Below are positions 1-8,096 of a stretch of DNA of 64,000 bases, one piece after another. Each line of letters opens with the position of its first letter. Within the stretch, counting starts at the first letter, position 1. Both the position numbers and the translations under genes were made by a program. Below the pieces are notes generated by a model. It did not search any database. It worked only from the letters and a program-made list of their open reading frames with translations, and was not told where the DNA came from. The DNA comes from an uncultured Polaribacter sp. (lineage in GTDB: Bacteria > Bacteroidota > Bacteroidia > Flavobacteriales > Flavobacteriaceae): contig NZ_CANNFH010000002.1 of NCBI RefSeq assembly GCF_947503875.1, positions 1 through 64,000 on the forward strand, written 5' to 3'.

Positions 1-1278
1 TTATCAAGAGCAATGGGTGAAGATGTAGGCACGTATGCCATTAGTTCAACTTTAGCAAATGCGAATTATACAATTACCTTTACAGGAGCAGATTTCACGA
101 TTACACCAAAAGCAATTGCCATAGCAGCAGAGGCAAAAACAAAGGTTTATGGCGAATCAGACCCTGCTTTAACCTTTAGTATAAACCCAGACTTAGAGAC
201 AGGTGATGTTTTAACAGGAAGTTTATCACGAGCAACGGGCGAAGATGTAGGAACGTATCCAATTAGTTCAACTTTAGCAAATGCAAATTACGCAATTACC
301 TTTACAGGAGCAGATTTCACAATTACACCAAAAGCAATTGCCATAGCAGCAGAGGCAAAAACGAAGGTTTATGGCGAATCAGATCCTGCTTTAACCTTTA
401 GTATAAACCCAGACTTAGAAACAGGTGATGTTTTAACAGGAAGTTTATCAAGAGCAATGGGTGAAGATGTAGGCACGTATGCCATTAGTTCAACTTTAGC
501 AAATGCGAATTATACAATTACTTTCACAGGCGCAGATTTTACGATCACACCAAAAGCAATTGCAATAGCAGCAGATGCAAAAACAAAGGTTTATGGGGAA
601 GTAGACCCTGCTTTAACCTTTAGTATAAACCCAGCCTTAGAGACAGGTGATGATTTAACAGGAAGTTTATCAAGAGCAACGGGTGAAGATGTAGGAACGT
701 ATGCCATTAGTTCAACTTTAGCAAATGCGAATTACGCAATTACCTTTACGGGAGCAGATTTCACGATTACTAAAGCAGATCAGGTTATTACTTTTAATCC
801 AATTTCGCATGATAATTTAGATAGTTTTGAATTAACAGCAACTGCAAGTTCTGGTTTAGCAGTTAGTTACACAAGTTCAGATACATTAATTGCAACTATA
901 AATGGAAATGTAATTACAGTTTTAAGTCCAGGTACAGTAATTATTACAGCAACACAATTGGGTGATAATAATTTTAATCCAGCAATTGCGATTACTCAGA
1001 GTTTAACCATAGCTACATTAGGCGTTTCAGAAGATATTTTCAGTGCAAAAGATGTGTTTTTATATCCTAATCCTGCTAAAAACAGCTTAAAAATTAGTTT
1101 GGGTATTGATGCAGTAGAGGTTACTATATTTGATGTGAATGGTAAGAAAATTCAGGAGTACACCAATTATATTTCTGACCAATTAATAGATCTTAGAGAT
1201 TTTAAAATTGGGGTATATCTGATTCGCATACAAAATAACCAAAAAATGATTACCAAGAGGTTGGTAAAAATAGAATAA
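1..1278 (+). CDS. MBG-repeat surface protein with T9SS sorting domain (5' end outside window)
   Basis: The reading frame is open from base 1, so the N-terminus lies upstream of the window. Residues up to about 257 consist of tandem units of 74 residues (222 bp), each with the elements KVYGESDPALTF, ETGDVLTGSLS and NYTITFTGADFTITPKA, which match the MBG (mostly beta/Ig-like) repeat type of bacterial surface proteins. Then comes an Ig-like bacterial (Big_2-like) domain around residues 258-340 and a C-terminal T9SS type A sorting domain beginning near YPNPAKNSLKI and ending in KRLVKIE. The protein is therefore expected to be exported by the Por system and anchored at or released from the surface. 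Adhesion is a reasonable guess from repeat architecture; nothing in the visible part is enzymatic. An intrinsic terminator follows at 1301-1335. Confidence 0.85.
   Translation, partial: LSRAMGEDVGTYAISSTLANANYTITFTGADFTITPKAIAIAAEAKTKVYGESDPALTFSINPDLETGDVLTGSLSRATGEDVGTYPISSTLANANYAITFTGADFTITPKAIAIAAEAKTKVYGESDPALTFSINPDLETGDVLTGSLSRAMGEDVGTYAISSTLANANYTITFTGADFTITPKAIAIAADAKTKVYGEVDPALTFSINPALETGDDLTGSLSRATGEDVGTYAISSTLANANYAITFTGADFTITKADQVITFNPISHDNLDSFELTATASSGLAVSYTSSDTLIATINGNVITVLSPGTVIITATQLGDNNFNPAIAITQSLTIATLGVSEDIFSAKDVFLYPNPAKNSLKISLGIDAVEVTIFDVNGKKIQEYTNYISDQLIDLRDFKIGVYLIRIQNNQKMITKRLVKIE
13..770 (+). repeat. 222-bp tandem coding repeats (MBG units)
   Basis: Units run 13-234, 235-456 and 457-678, with a final partial unit to about 770. 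The period is exactly 222 bp (74 codons). Copies are nearly identical at nucleotide level, including synonymous positions; units 1 and 3 resemble each other more closely (spacing 444 bp) than either resembles unit 2. More units probably lie upstream of the window. Confidence 0.9.
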
Positions 1279-1300
1279 TTTAATTTATAAACTCAAATAT

Positions 1301-1335
1301 AAAATCCGGAGTAAAATTTTTACTTCGGATTTTTC
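1301..1335 (+). terminator. Intrinsic terminator after MBG-repeat gene
   Basis: AAATCCGGAGTAAAA pairs with TTTTACTTCGGATTT (one G-T pair) and runs into a T-rich tail. Almost the same hairpin sequence is reused after the next gene at 3323-3353. Confidence 0.75.
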
Positions 1336-1346
1336 AATACTATATT

Positions 1347-3290
1347 ATGAAATCTTTTTTATTTCTTGTCCTTTTATTTTGTTATACAACTGCTTTTAGT
1401 ATGCAAATTTTTATAAAAACATTAGATGGCAGAACCATAACTTTAGATGTAGAACCTTCTGACACTATAGAAAATATAAAGCAAAAAATACAGGATAAAG
1501 AGGGTTTCCCACCTGACAGTCAAAGATTAATTTTTGCGGGAAAACTTCTAGAAGATGGCAGAACACTTTCAGATTATAACATTCAAAAAGAAGCAACCTT
1601 ACATGTAATACTACTAAATCGGTTTATATCTACTACAAGTTCAAATTGGAACGACCCAACAAACTGGTCTTTAGGTAATGTGCCAAGTACCACAGATAAT
1701 ATTATTATAAATAATGGTACAACTGTAAATTTAAGCACCAATGAAACACTTCAGAATATAACTGTTTATGGAATTTTACATGTTAACCCAACTAAAACGT
1801 TAACTGTAAGTAATTTATCTGTAAAGAATACAGGTGTTGTAAACATAAATTCAGACAATACAGGTAGTGGAACCATTATAAGTAATAACAACTTAAACGT
1901 TGAATCTACAGCAAAATTAAACGTTTTTGCATCAAATAATAGTAGTGGTGTATTATTAGCAAATACTAATGCAAGTGGATACGTAACCTATAACAGAAAC
2001 GAATTAGAAGCGAACAAATGGAGTTTGATAACGCCACCAGTTTTAGAGCAAAAAATTTTAGAATTTGCCCAAAGTACCGCAAATGATATTCGTATAAATA
2101 CAACACCAAGTCCTAATAGATACGCAATAGCAATTTACAATGATGCGAATTTAAAAGATGAAAAATGGGAATATTATACTGCAAATACTAATTTAAATAC
2201 AACTTTTGATGTCCATAAAGGATATTCAATTTCAAGAGCTTCAAATGGTAGTGTAAGTTTTACGGGAAATTTAGAAATAAACTCCTACAATACTGCTGTT
2301 GTTCAAAATCAATTTAATTTAATTGGAAATGCTTACACCACGTATTATCCAATTAATAAAAACGAAAACCAAAGTTTTTTAAGTGATAATGCAAGTAAAC
2401 TTGCTACACCAGCAGTGTATATTTGGAGCAATAGCCAAACAAAATATGTAGCAGTTACCAATTCAATTTCGTCAGCAGAAAAATTTTTACAACCAAGTGA
2501 AGCTTTTTTTGTGGAGGTTGCAAACTATACAGAGTTGACTTTTAATAAAGATTTACGAAGTGAAATACCAACAACAGGTACTCATAATTTTAGCAAAACA
2601 GCAAGTACAAATCCTTATTTAAAATTAACCGCAAAAAATAAAAATGTGGCAGTAGCTACAAACATTATTTTTTCTGAAACAGCAACAAAAGGTTTAGATG
2701 TAAGGGAAGATATTAAAAATTTTGAAGGCGCTAATTTTGATATCAACTCGCATTTATTAGAAAATTCACATGGTAAAAATTATACTATACAATCTCTGCC
2801 TTTTTCAGAAATAAATAATTTAATAATTCCAATAAGTTTAACTGCTAAAACTAAAGATGTAATTACTATTTCTCTTAAAACTAAAGATTTACCAAATGGA
2901 TTAATGTTGTATTTAGAAGATAGAAAAACCAATAGTTTTATAAGATTAGATGAGGAAGATACGCAGCATAACATTACTTTAAATGAAGATGTAAAAGGAA
3001 TTGGACGTTTTTATTTGCATACATCTTCCAAGGTTTTATCTTCAGCTGCTAACATTTTAGATTCTATTTCTGTGTATAAAAGGGATAATAATACTTTGAG
3101 AATTACAGGTGTAAAAACTAAAAATGCAGTACTTAAAATATTTGATGTTTTAGGAAAGCAAGTTTTAAAAACGAATCTTAAAGGAGGTATTAAGAATGAT
3201 ATTCAACTTCCAAATTTAAAAGCAGCTATTTATTTGTTAGACATAACTGCAGAAAAAAGAAAATTTACCAAGAAAATAATTTTAGAATAA
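1347..3290 (+). CDS. Secreted ubiquitin-fusion protein with T9SS sorting domain
   Basis: The 647-residue protein starts with a typical signal peptide (residues 1-18, ending TTAFS). Residue 19 is the Met1 of a ubiquitin domain that runs about 71 residues. By eye it differs from human ubiquitin at about a dozen positions, keeping Lys6, 27, 29, 33, 48 and 63, the LIFAGK segment with Ile44, and the stretch [15 protein letters not shown]. Lys11 is Arg. The C-terminal RLRGG tail is absent: the chain continues [17 protein letters not shown] into a beta-rich surface domain and ends with a T9SS type A sorting domain ([13 protein letters not shown] ... KKIILE). It therefore cannot be conjugated as normal ubiquitin unless processed. 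Residues from about 100 onward are homologous to the protein at 50210. It is probably a surface-displayed or secreted ubiquitin mimic or binding module; the function is unknown. Terminators flank it, so it is likely transcribed alone. Confidence 0.9.
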   Translation: MKSFLFLVLLFCYTTAFSMQIFIKTLDGRTITLDVEPSDTIENIKQKIQDKEGFPPDSQRLIFAGKLLEDGRTLSDYNIQKEATLHVILLNRFISTTSSNWNDPTNWSLGNVPSTTDNIIINNGTTVNLSTNETLQNITVYGILHVNPTKTLTVSNLSVKNTGVVNINSDNTGSGTIISNNNLNVESTAKLNVFASNNSSGVLLANTNASGYVTYNRNELEANKWSLITPPVLEQKILEFAQSTANDIRINTTPSPNRYAIAIYNDANLKDEKWEYYTANTNLNTTFDVHKGYSISRASNGSVSFTGNLEINSYNTAVVQNQFNLIGNAYTTYYPINKNENQSFLSDNASKLATPAVYIWSNSQTKYVAVTNSISSAEKFLQPSEAFFVEVANYTELTFNKDLRSEIPTTGTHNFSKTASTNPYLKLTAKNKNVAVATNIIFSETATKGLDVREDIKNFEGANFDINSHLLENSHGKNYTIQSLPFSEINNLIIPISLTAKTKDVITISLKTKDLPNGLMLYLEDRKTNSFIRLDEEDTQHNITLNEDVKGIGRFYLHTSSKVLSSAANILDSISVYKRDNNTLRITGVKTKNAVLKIFDVLGKQVLKTNLKGGIKNDIQLPNLKAAIYLLDITAEKRKFTKKIILE

Positions 3291-3322
3291 TTCTTTACTA
3301 TTTATTATTTAAACTTAAAAAC

Positions 3323-3353
3323 CCGAAGTAAAAATTTTACTTCGGATTTTTTT
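3323..3353 (+). terminator. Intrinsic terminator after ubiquitin-fusion gene
   Basis: Perfect 11-bp stem CCGAAGTAAAA / TTTTACTTCGG with a one-base loop and a following run of T. Confidence 0.8.
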
Positions 3354-3364
3354 TATGCTGTCAT

Positions 3365-3388
3365 TCCTACGCAAGTAGGATTTTTTTT
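3365..3388 (+). terminator. Second, short terminator-like hairpin
   Basis: TCCTAC-GCAA-GTAGGA followed by eight T. It sits just behind the terminator at 3323-3353 and before the end of the convergent lipoprotein gene. Confidence 0.5.
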
Positions 3389-3394
3389 ATATAA

Positions 3395-3700
3395 TTACTT
3401 ACTTAATTCAATAGCACTCGCAATAAATCTTCCATCTTTAATCACACCTTCAATAGCACCTTTTCTAATCACATTACAAAAACCACTATTTACATCATGA
3501 GCATCTCCAAAATCATCAATATTAAAACCATCTACAAAATAGGCTTTCTCATTAAATTTTACAGCTAAATTGCAACCATCTTCAGAGTCTAAGTCGAATT
3601 TACATTGTCCACAAGAAATTTCAGCCTGTTTAACACTAACTTTTAATTCAGTTTTGCAACTTGCAAAAACTAACAAATTTAAAATAATTATTTTTTTCAT
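3395..3700 (-). CDS. Small cysteine-containing lipoprotein (DUF6370-like)
   Basis: This 101-residue protein has a short lipoprotein signal with lipobox FASC (Cys15), so it should be anchored in a membrane. The mature part contains the motif SCGQCKFDLDSEDGCNLAVKF and a later GFCNVIRKG, giving four conserved-looking cysteines that could bind metal or form disulfides. It resembles the DUF6370 lipoproteins of Flavobacteriia, which have no known function. It lies 29 bp downstream of glnS on the same strand and may be co-transcribed. Identity is by recall of the family pattern, not by search. Confidence 0.6.
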   Translation of the reverse strand: MKKIIILNLLVFASCKTELKVSVKQAEISCGQCKFDLDSEDGCNLAVKFNEKAYFVDGFNIDDFGDAHDVNSGFCNVIRKGAIEGVIKDGRFIASAIELSK

Positions 3701-3729
3701 AATATTATTCTATAATTTTCAACTAAAAA

Positions 3730-5415
3730 CTATTTCTTAGCCCAAGAATCTCTCAATCCAACTGTTTTATTAAAAACTAATTTTTCAGCAGTAGCATCAT
3801 CATCAACATTAAAATAACCCATTCTTTGAAACTGAAAACGTTCGCCAATTGTTGCAGATTGCAAACTAGGCTCTAAATACGCTTCTATAATTTCTAGAGA
3901 ATTCGGATTTACAAACTCCATATAATCTTTGTCTTTATGTGCATCTGGTGCTTCATCTAAAAACAAACGGTCATACGCTCTTACTTCTGCTTTTATAGCA
4001 TGTTTTACAGAAACCCAATGCAAAGTGCCTTTAACTTTACGCATGCTTTCTGGAGTTCCACTGCCAGATTTTGTTAACGGATCATAAGTACATTGTATTT
4101 CTGTAATGTTTCCATCAGTATCTTTTGTACAACTGTTTGCCGTAATAAAATAGGCATTTTTCAAACGCACTTCTTTCCCTAATTTTAAACGGAAAAACTT
4201 CTTATTCGCTTCCTCTCTAAAATCTTCTTTTTCAATATAAATTTCTCTAGAAAAAGGCACTTGTCTGCTGCCAAAACCTTCTTCATAATCATTATAACTT
4301 GCGTCTAAAAATTCTTCTTCACCTTCAGGATAATTGGTAATTACCACTTTTACAGGATCTAAAACACCCATAACTCTTTTGGCAGTATTGTTTAAATCTT
4401 CACGAATTTTAAACTCTAAAAGTGCCACATCAATTACATTTTCACGTTTAGAAACACCAACAGTTTCTACAAAACTTCTAATAGCAGCAGGCGTATAACC
4501 ACGTCTTCGTAAACCAGAAATGGTTGGCATTCTAGGATCATCCCATCCAGAAACTATATTTTCTTCTACCAACTTTAGCAACTTACGTTTACTCATAATA
4601 GTATAACTCAAATTCAAACGAGAAAACTCGCGTTGTTTTGGCGGATTTGGTAAGGTGCTTTTGCTGTATTCATAAACATTATCACGAAACCAATTGTATA
4701 ATTTACGGTGTGGTTTAAACTCTAAAGAACATAAAGAATGCGATATTTGTTCAATATAATCACTCTCACCATGCGTCCAATCGTACATTGGGTAAATGCA
4801 CCAATCTGAACCAGTTCTGTGGTGCGATTTATACATAATTCTGTACATTAAAGGATCACGCATTAACATATTGTCATCTGCCATATTAATTTTAGCACGC
4901 AATGTATGTTCGCCTTCCTTAAATTTCCCATCTTTCATTCCTTCAAACAATTCCAAGTTTTCTGCTACAGATCTATCTCTAAAAGGACTGTTTGTTCCAA
5001 CTTGCGTTGGTGTACCTTTTTGCTCACGCATTACTTCAGAAGATTGAGAATCTACATAAGCCTTACCATCTTTTATCAATAAAACAGCCCAATCAAATAA
5101 TTGCTGAAAATAATCTGATGAATAGCGTTCCTCTGCCCAATTATAACCCAACCAAGCAATGTCTTTTTTAATAGCATCTACATATTCTTGCTCCTCTTTT
5201 GCAGGATTTGTATCATCAAAACGTAAATTTACGGGTGCATTGTATTTTTGCCCCAAACCAAAGCTAATTCCTATCGCTTTTGTGTGGCCAATATGCAAAT
5301 ATCCATTTGGTTCTGGTGGAAAACGAAAACGTAAACTCTCTTTTGGCATTCCATTAGCCAAATCTTCCTCTATAATATGCTCTATAAAATTGAGCGATTT
5401 AGTTTCTTCAGACAT
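3730..5415 (-). CDS. glnS: Glutaminyl-tRNA synthetase
   Basis: This 561-residue class I aminoacyl-tRNA synthetase charges tRNA-Gln with glutamine in the cytoplasm. The Rossmann signature reads PPEPNGYLHIGHTKA (HIGH at residues 41-44) and the KMSKS-type loop is IMSKRKLLKLVEE. Residues DPLMYRI and HRTGSDWCIYPMYDW are typical of the GlnRS catalytic core rather than GluRS, and the C-terminal third is the anticodon-binding beta-barrel region. The length is normal for bacterial GlnRS. I chose ATG at 5415 (MSEETKSLNF), which has a good family N-terminus; an upstream in-frame TTG at 5442 would add nine unlikely residues. The presence of GlnRS means that tRNA-Gln need not be made by the GatCAB route in this organism. 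Confidence 0.97.
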   Translation of the reverse strand: MSEETKSLNFIEHIIEEDLANGMPKESLRFRFPPEPNGYLHIGHTKAIGISFGLGQKYNAPVNLRFDDTNPAKEEQEYVDAIKKDIAWLGYNWAEERYSSDYFQQLFDWAVLLIKDGKAYVDSQSSEVMREQKGTPTQVGTNSPFRDRSVAENLELFEGMKDGKFKEGEHTLRAKINMADDNMLMRDPLMYRIMYKSHHRTGSDWCIYPMYDWTHGESDYIEQISHSLCSLEFKPHRKLYNWFRDNVYEYSKSTLPNPPKQREFSRLNLSYTIMSKRKLLKLVEENIVSGWDDPRMPTISGLRRRGYTPAAIRSFVETVGVSKRENVIDVALLEFKIREDLNNTAKRVMGVLDPVKVVITNYPEGEEEFLDASYNDYEEGFGSRQVPFSREIYIEKEDFREEANKKFFRLKLGKEVRLKNAYFITANSCTKDTDGNITEIQCTYDPLTKSGSGTPESMRKVKGTLHWVSVKHAIKAEVRAYDRLFLDEAPDAHKDKDYMEFVNPNSLEIIEAYLEPSLQSATIGERFQFQRMGYFNVDDDATAEKLVFNKTVGLRDSWAKK

Positions 5416-5474
5416 TGTGTAATATGAAAAATTAAGATGCAAAATTACGTAAAATAACTTTTATAATTCCATTT

Positions 5475-5632
5475 TGGGCGGGCCCTTTCAGGTCAGGCTT
5501 TCCACTATATCTTTTTTTTTTAATGCTGAATTTATTTTAGTAATTCACAATAAAATAGCATAATTCATTTTTAAGAGGATGTATTTAGTTCAGATTTAAA
5601 AAAAAGGATGCCGTTTCAATCCTTCACGCAGG
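5475..5632. other. Conserved-looking intergenic element, possibly structured RNA or repeat
   Basis: Between the divergent glnS and DUF2452-like genes are two blocks that look GC-rich and non-random against the AT-rich background. The first, 5476-5511, contains GGGCGGGCCC, then GGTCAGGC and TTTCCACTATATC. The second, about 5606-5632, reads GGATGCCGTTTCAATCC followed by TTCACGCAG. I recall similar paired blocks between genes in other flavobacterial genomes, but cannot verify this here. The middle is AT-rich filler. Confidence 0.4.
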
Positions 5633-5700
5633 CATATTTAGCAGTTAAAGTTTTCCAAAAAGCCAAATGTGTATTTATAAATTGTCGTAATTTTGTGAGT

Positions 5701-6111
5701 ATGAAAAATGAAGTTGCAAAAAAGCCAGACTTAGTTGTTTTTAACGAAGAAACACAACAATATGATGCTGCTTTAAAACCCTATGGAACCTCTGCAAGTT
5801 CTCCAGTAATAAAGCCATTAAATACAGCAAGTTGGAAAAACGATGGAATACAGCGTGTAAACAAACAACTAAAATCTAAATTTGATGAAGTTAAAGCAGA
5901 ATACGAAGCTTTAATGCAAAAATTTGAGTACAACGATTTAATTTACAACGCAAAATTTAGTTTCGAGCCTATTTTTGGGGAAAATTATCACTTATACAAT
6001 AACAGAAATGGCGAGCCTTTTTTATCTATAATAGAACCAGCACAATGTAGTTTTGAGTATTTGGGCTCTTTTAGACTAAATACAGACAAAATGTGGGAGA
6101 AAATAGAATAA
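5701..6111 (+). CDS. DUF2452-like hypothetical protein
   Basis: The 136-residue cytoplasmic protein has no signal peptide or membrane segment. It contains PDLVVFNEETQQYDAAL near the start, a charged helical region around residues 60-85, and a C-terminal half with the segments NDLIYNAKFSFEP, YHLYNNRNGEPFLS and FEYLGSFRLN, resembling DUF2452 proteins of unknown function. I chose ATG at 5701. The open frame extends upstream to 5608, but that part overlaps the intergenic element and does not look like protein. The function is not known. Confidence 0.7.
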   Translation: MKNEVAKKPDLVVFNEETQQYDAALKPYGTSASSPVIKPLNTASWKNDGIQRVNKQLKSKFDEVKAEYEALMQKFEYNDLIYNAKFSFEPIFGENYHLYNNRNGEPFLSIIEPAQCSFEYLGSFRLNTDKMWEKIE

Positions 6112-6120
6112 TTTTAAAGC

Positions 6121-6153
6121 AACCCTCAAAGGGTTTAAAACCCTTTGAGGGTT
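6121..6153. other. Perfect 13-bp hairpin between DUF2452-like gene and folB
   Basis: AACCCTCAAAGGG and CCCTTTGAGGGTT pair perfectly around a 7-base loop. The downstream strand is followed by A rather than T, so it is a poor intrinsic terminator. It lies directly upstream of folB and could shape the folB leader. Confidence 0.55.
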
Positions 6154-6166
6154 AAAAAAAACACAA

Positions 6167-6523
6167 ATGGGAATTATACAGGTAAACAATATAAAAGTCT
6201 TTTCAAATCACGGTTGTTTAGATGAAGAAGCAAAAATTGGAAGCGAGTATAGAGTAAACGTAACTATAAAAGCCGATTTAAAAAAATCTGCAAAAACAGA
6301 TAATTTAGTAGATACTGTAGATTATGTGCATTTAAACCATATTGTAAAAGAAGAAATGGCAATACGTTCTGAGTTGTTAGAAACAGTAGCACAACGTATT
6401 TTAGATCGTTTTTTTAAAGAATTAAAAATGATTACAAAAGCAACTGTTGCTGTGGCTAAAATAAATCCACCAATTGGTGGCAATGTTGCAGAAGTTGTAA
6501 TTATGCTTACAAAAAAGAGATAA
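6167..6523 (+). CDS. folB: Dihydroneopterin aldolase
   Basis: The 118-residue protein has the FolB fold pattern. It has an N-terminal VNNIKVFSNHGCLDEEAKIGSEYRVNV strand-loop region (pterin-binding start), a central DTVDYVHLNHIVKEEMA helix and a C-terminal TVAVAKINPPIGGNVAEVVI segment carrying the conserved lysine and proline loop. The family cleaves 7,8-dihydroneopterin to 6-hydroxymethyl-7,8-dihydropterin and glycolaldehyde in folate synthesis. The length matches the usual 115-125 residues. It is followed by tRNA-Cys. There are no other folate genes in the window. Confidence 0.9.
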   Translation: MGIIQVNNIKVFSNHGCLDEEAKIGSEYRVNVTIKADLKKSAKTDNLVDTVDYVHLNHIVKEEMAIRSELLETVAQRILDRFFKELKMITKATVAVAKINPPIGGNVAEVVIMLTKKR

Positions 6524-6618
6524 GCAAAATAAATCTTGCAGATTTTATAAAAATGCGTAAATTTGCAAACCTTAAAAGAGGTTTTGTAATTTTATAAGGC
6601 TTTTTTTTAAGCGCAAAA

Positions 6619-6689
6619 GGTGTCTTGGCCGAGTGGCTAGGCAATGGTTTGCAAAACCATGTACAGCGGTTCGAATCCGCTAGACACCT
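6619..6689 (+). tRNA. tRNA-Cys (GCA)
   Basis: A complete cloverleaf can be drawn. The acceptor stem is GGTGTCT with AGACACC, and the D-arm includes GGCCGAGTGGCTAGGC. The anticodon stem is ATGGT/ACCAT with loop TTGCAAA (anticodon GCA), and the T-arm is AGCGG-TTCGAAT-CCGCT. The discriminator base is T; CCA is not encoded. Confidence 0.97.
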
Positions 6690-6694
6690 CTAAG

Positions 6695-6729
6695 AACCTT
6701 AATTCCTTATACGGAATTAAGGTTTTTTT
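6695..6729 (+). terminator. Intrinsic terminator after tRNA-Cys
   Basis: Perfect 12-bp stem AACCTTAATTCC / GGAATTAAGGTT with a 6-base loop, followed by T5. Confidence 0.9.
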
Positions 6730-6815
6730 ATACTTTATATAGTAAAAGTATAATTTGTAGAAATTTCCAATAATAAATTTAAGTAATAATGCTTAATTGA
6801 AACAAATGCAATCAA

Positions 6816-7862
6816 TTATAATGATTCCCTTTCAATTAAATGAAAAGGCACTTTAATTTCTTTTAATGTTTTATTTAGAATTATTTCTGCTGCAGTTTCA
6901 CCCATAACTTTAAAATCTGTAGACATTACAGTAATGCCTAGAAGTTCTTTTAAAGGAGTATCATTGTAAGATATAATTCCAATATCACTACCCAATTTAT
7001 ATTCGTTTTCTCTTATTTGTTTTACTAGATTAACCAAATGTTCTTCCTCAATAGTAATAAAAAGATCTCCTTTTTTTATGACCATATCTGAATAAACGGT
7101 ATCTATGATTTCAAAATCTAAACTATGTTCTACACAAAACTTTCTAAAGCCATGCAATATTCTTCTAGGATAAGGATAAACTGCTTTTTCCGGATAAACA
7201 AGCATTATTTTTTTGTACTTTCTTACTTTGGTAATACCTTGGTTTAATGCTCTATAAATGTCATTTTTAAAATCTTGATACACAATAGAACCTTGAACAT
7301 CAAAACCTGGTTTTATATTATCTAAAAGTATCAATTTATCCTTAGGTATTTTTTTAAGAGCAGCTACAACTTTATCAGTAAAACTTACGTGTGTTAAGTC
7401 TTCTTTTTTAAAGTGGGGCATAACAACAAAGTAATCGTAAGCAGACTTGTTTTTGTCTAGTAAGTTTAAAAATAAAGTTTCATCACAATGATAAATATGT
7501 AAATCTGTGTGAGAGTTTGCGCCAATACTATCTATAAAGTGGTTGTATATCCTTAATTTATAAGAGCTTAATTTATTTACTAAAAATAATATATTTACCT
7601 TAGAAATTAATTTTGTTCGAGAAATATAAAATCCTTTTCCTCTAATACTAGTTATAATATTGCGTTCTTTTAAAATACTATACGCTTTCTCTACAGTATC
7701 TCGTGATAAATAAAATTCTTCACTAAAGTTATTAATAGATGGTATTTTTTCGTCTATTTGTAAGTTTCCTAAAGATATATTATTAATAATAGAATCAATT
7801 ATTTGCTGATACTTTGGTATCCTAGAATTTTCGTCAATACTAATTAATTTTATTAAACTCAT
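6816..7862 (-). CDS. GntR-family regulator with LacI-like sugar-binding domain
   Basis: The 348-residue protein has an N-terminal winged helix of GntR type (about residues 13-78: PKYQQIIDSIINNI, SRDTVEKAYSILKERNIITS, RGKGFYIS). Its C-terminal part resembles periplasmic-binding-protein-like domains of LacI regulators (VNILFLVNKLSSYKLR, DYFVVMPHFK, KKIMLVYPEK, DIGIISYNDTPLKELL, TAAEIIL). This GntR/Peripla_BP architecture is known for sugar-responsive regulators of deoxysugar and pentose catabolism in Bacteroidota. It is divergent from the rhamnose operon across a 234-bp gap, so the likely effector is rhamnose or a derivative and the likely target is that operon. Whether it also binds the 18-bp elements found across the locus is open; those elements look more like activator half-sites than a GntR palindrome. 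Confidence 0.85.
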   Translation of the reverse strand: MSLIKLISIDENSRIPKYQQIIDSIINNISLGNLQIDEKIPSINNFSEEFYLSRDTVEKAYSILKERNIITSIRGKGFYISRTKLISKVNILFLVNKLSSYKLRIYNHFIDSIGANSHTDLHIYHCDETLFLNLLDKNKSAYDYFVVMPHFKKEDLTHVSFTDKVVAALKKIPKDKLILLDNIKPGFDVQGSIVYQDFKNDIYRALNQGITKVRKYKKIMLVYPEKAVYPYPRRILHGFRKFCVEHSLDFEIIDTVYSDMVIKKGDLFITIEEEHLVNLVKQIRENEYKLGSDIGIISYNDTPLKELLGITVMSTDFKVMGETAAEIILNKTLKEIKVPFHLIERESL

Positions 7863-8017
7863 GTTGCCAATATTATTTATTTATCAATATTCTTCAATCT
7901 AACTAATAAGCCTGTAAAACTACTACTTTTATTGCACATTTATAGTTAAAAGTTTACCCGTTTTATTACATTAAAAGCAATAAAATTGTTTTTATTTTGA
8001 GATAATTTTAATTTGAG

Positions 8018-8062
8018 CGGTATAGTACAGGATACAAAATTTTTTATCCAGACGTATTTTTG
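8018..8062 (+). promoter_or_regulatory. Shared 18-bp element (site 1) and -7 box, rhamnose operon promoter
   Basis: CGGTATA-GTA-CAGGATAC at 8018-8035, then 19 bp, then TATTTTTG at 8055-8062, a good Bacteroidota -7 box. The rhaEW start codon is 34 bp further on. Confidence 0.8.
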
Positions 8063-8096
8063 TTTATGTTAAAACTTACAAATAAACAAAGCGGAA

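Noticed and set aside
13..770. Possible CRISPR-like or satellite array
   Set aside because: The repeats are 222 bp, in frame, contiguous without spacers and encode a folded MBG-type unit.
5608..5700. Longer N-terminus of the DUF2452-like protein
   Set aside because: The extra 31 codons overlap the GC-rich intergenic element, whose sequence appears constrained as DNA or RNA; ATG 5701 is preferred.
6121..6153. Hairpin as intrinsic terminator of the DUF2452-like gene
   Set aside because: The stem is perfect but is followed by A7, not T, on the transcribed direction; listed only as a hairpin.
8025..8035. Reading the core GTACAGGATAC as a GntR-type palindrome
   Set aside because: Only GTA...TAC is symmetric, the centre is not, and the site varies to GTG, GAA, GGA or CAA at the left while the CAGGATA repeat with a 10-bp period is kept. 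A direct repeat explains the set better.
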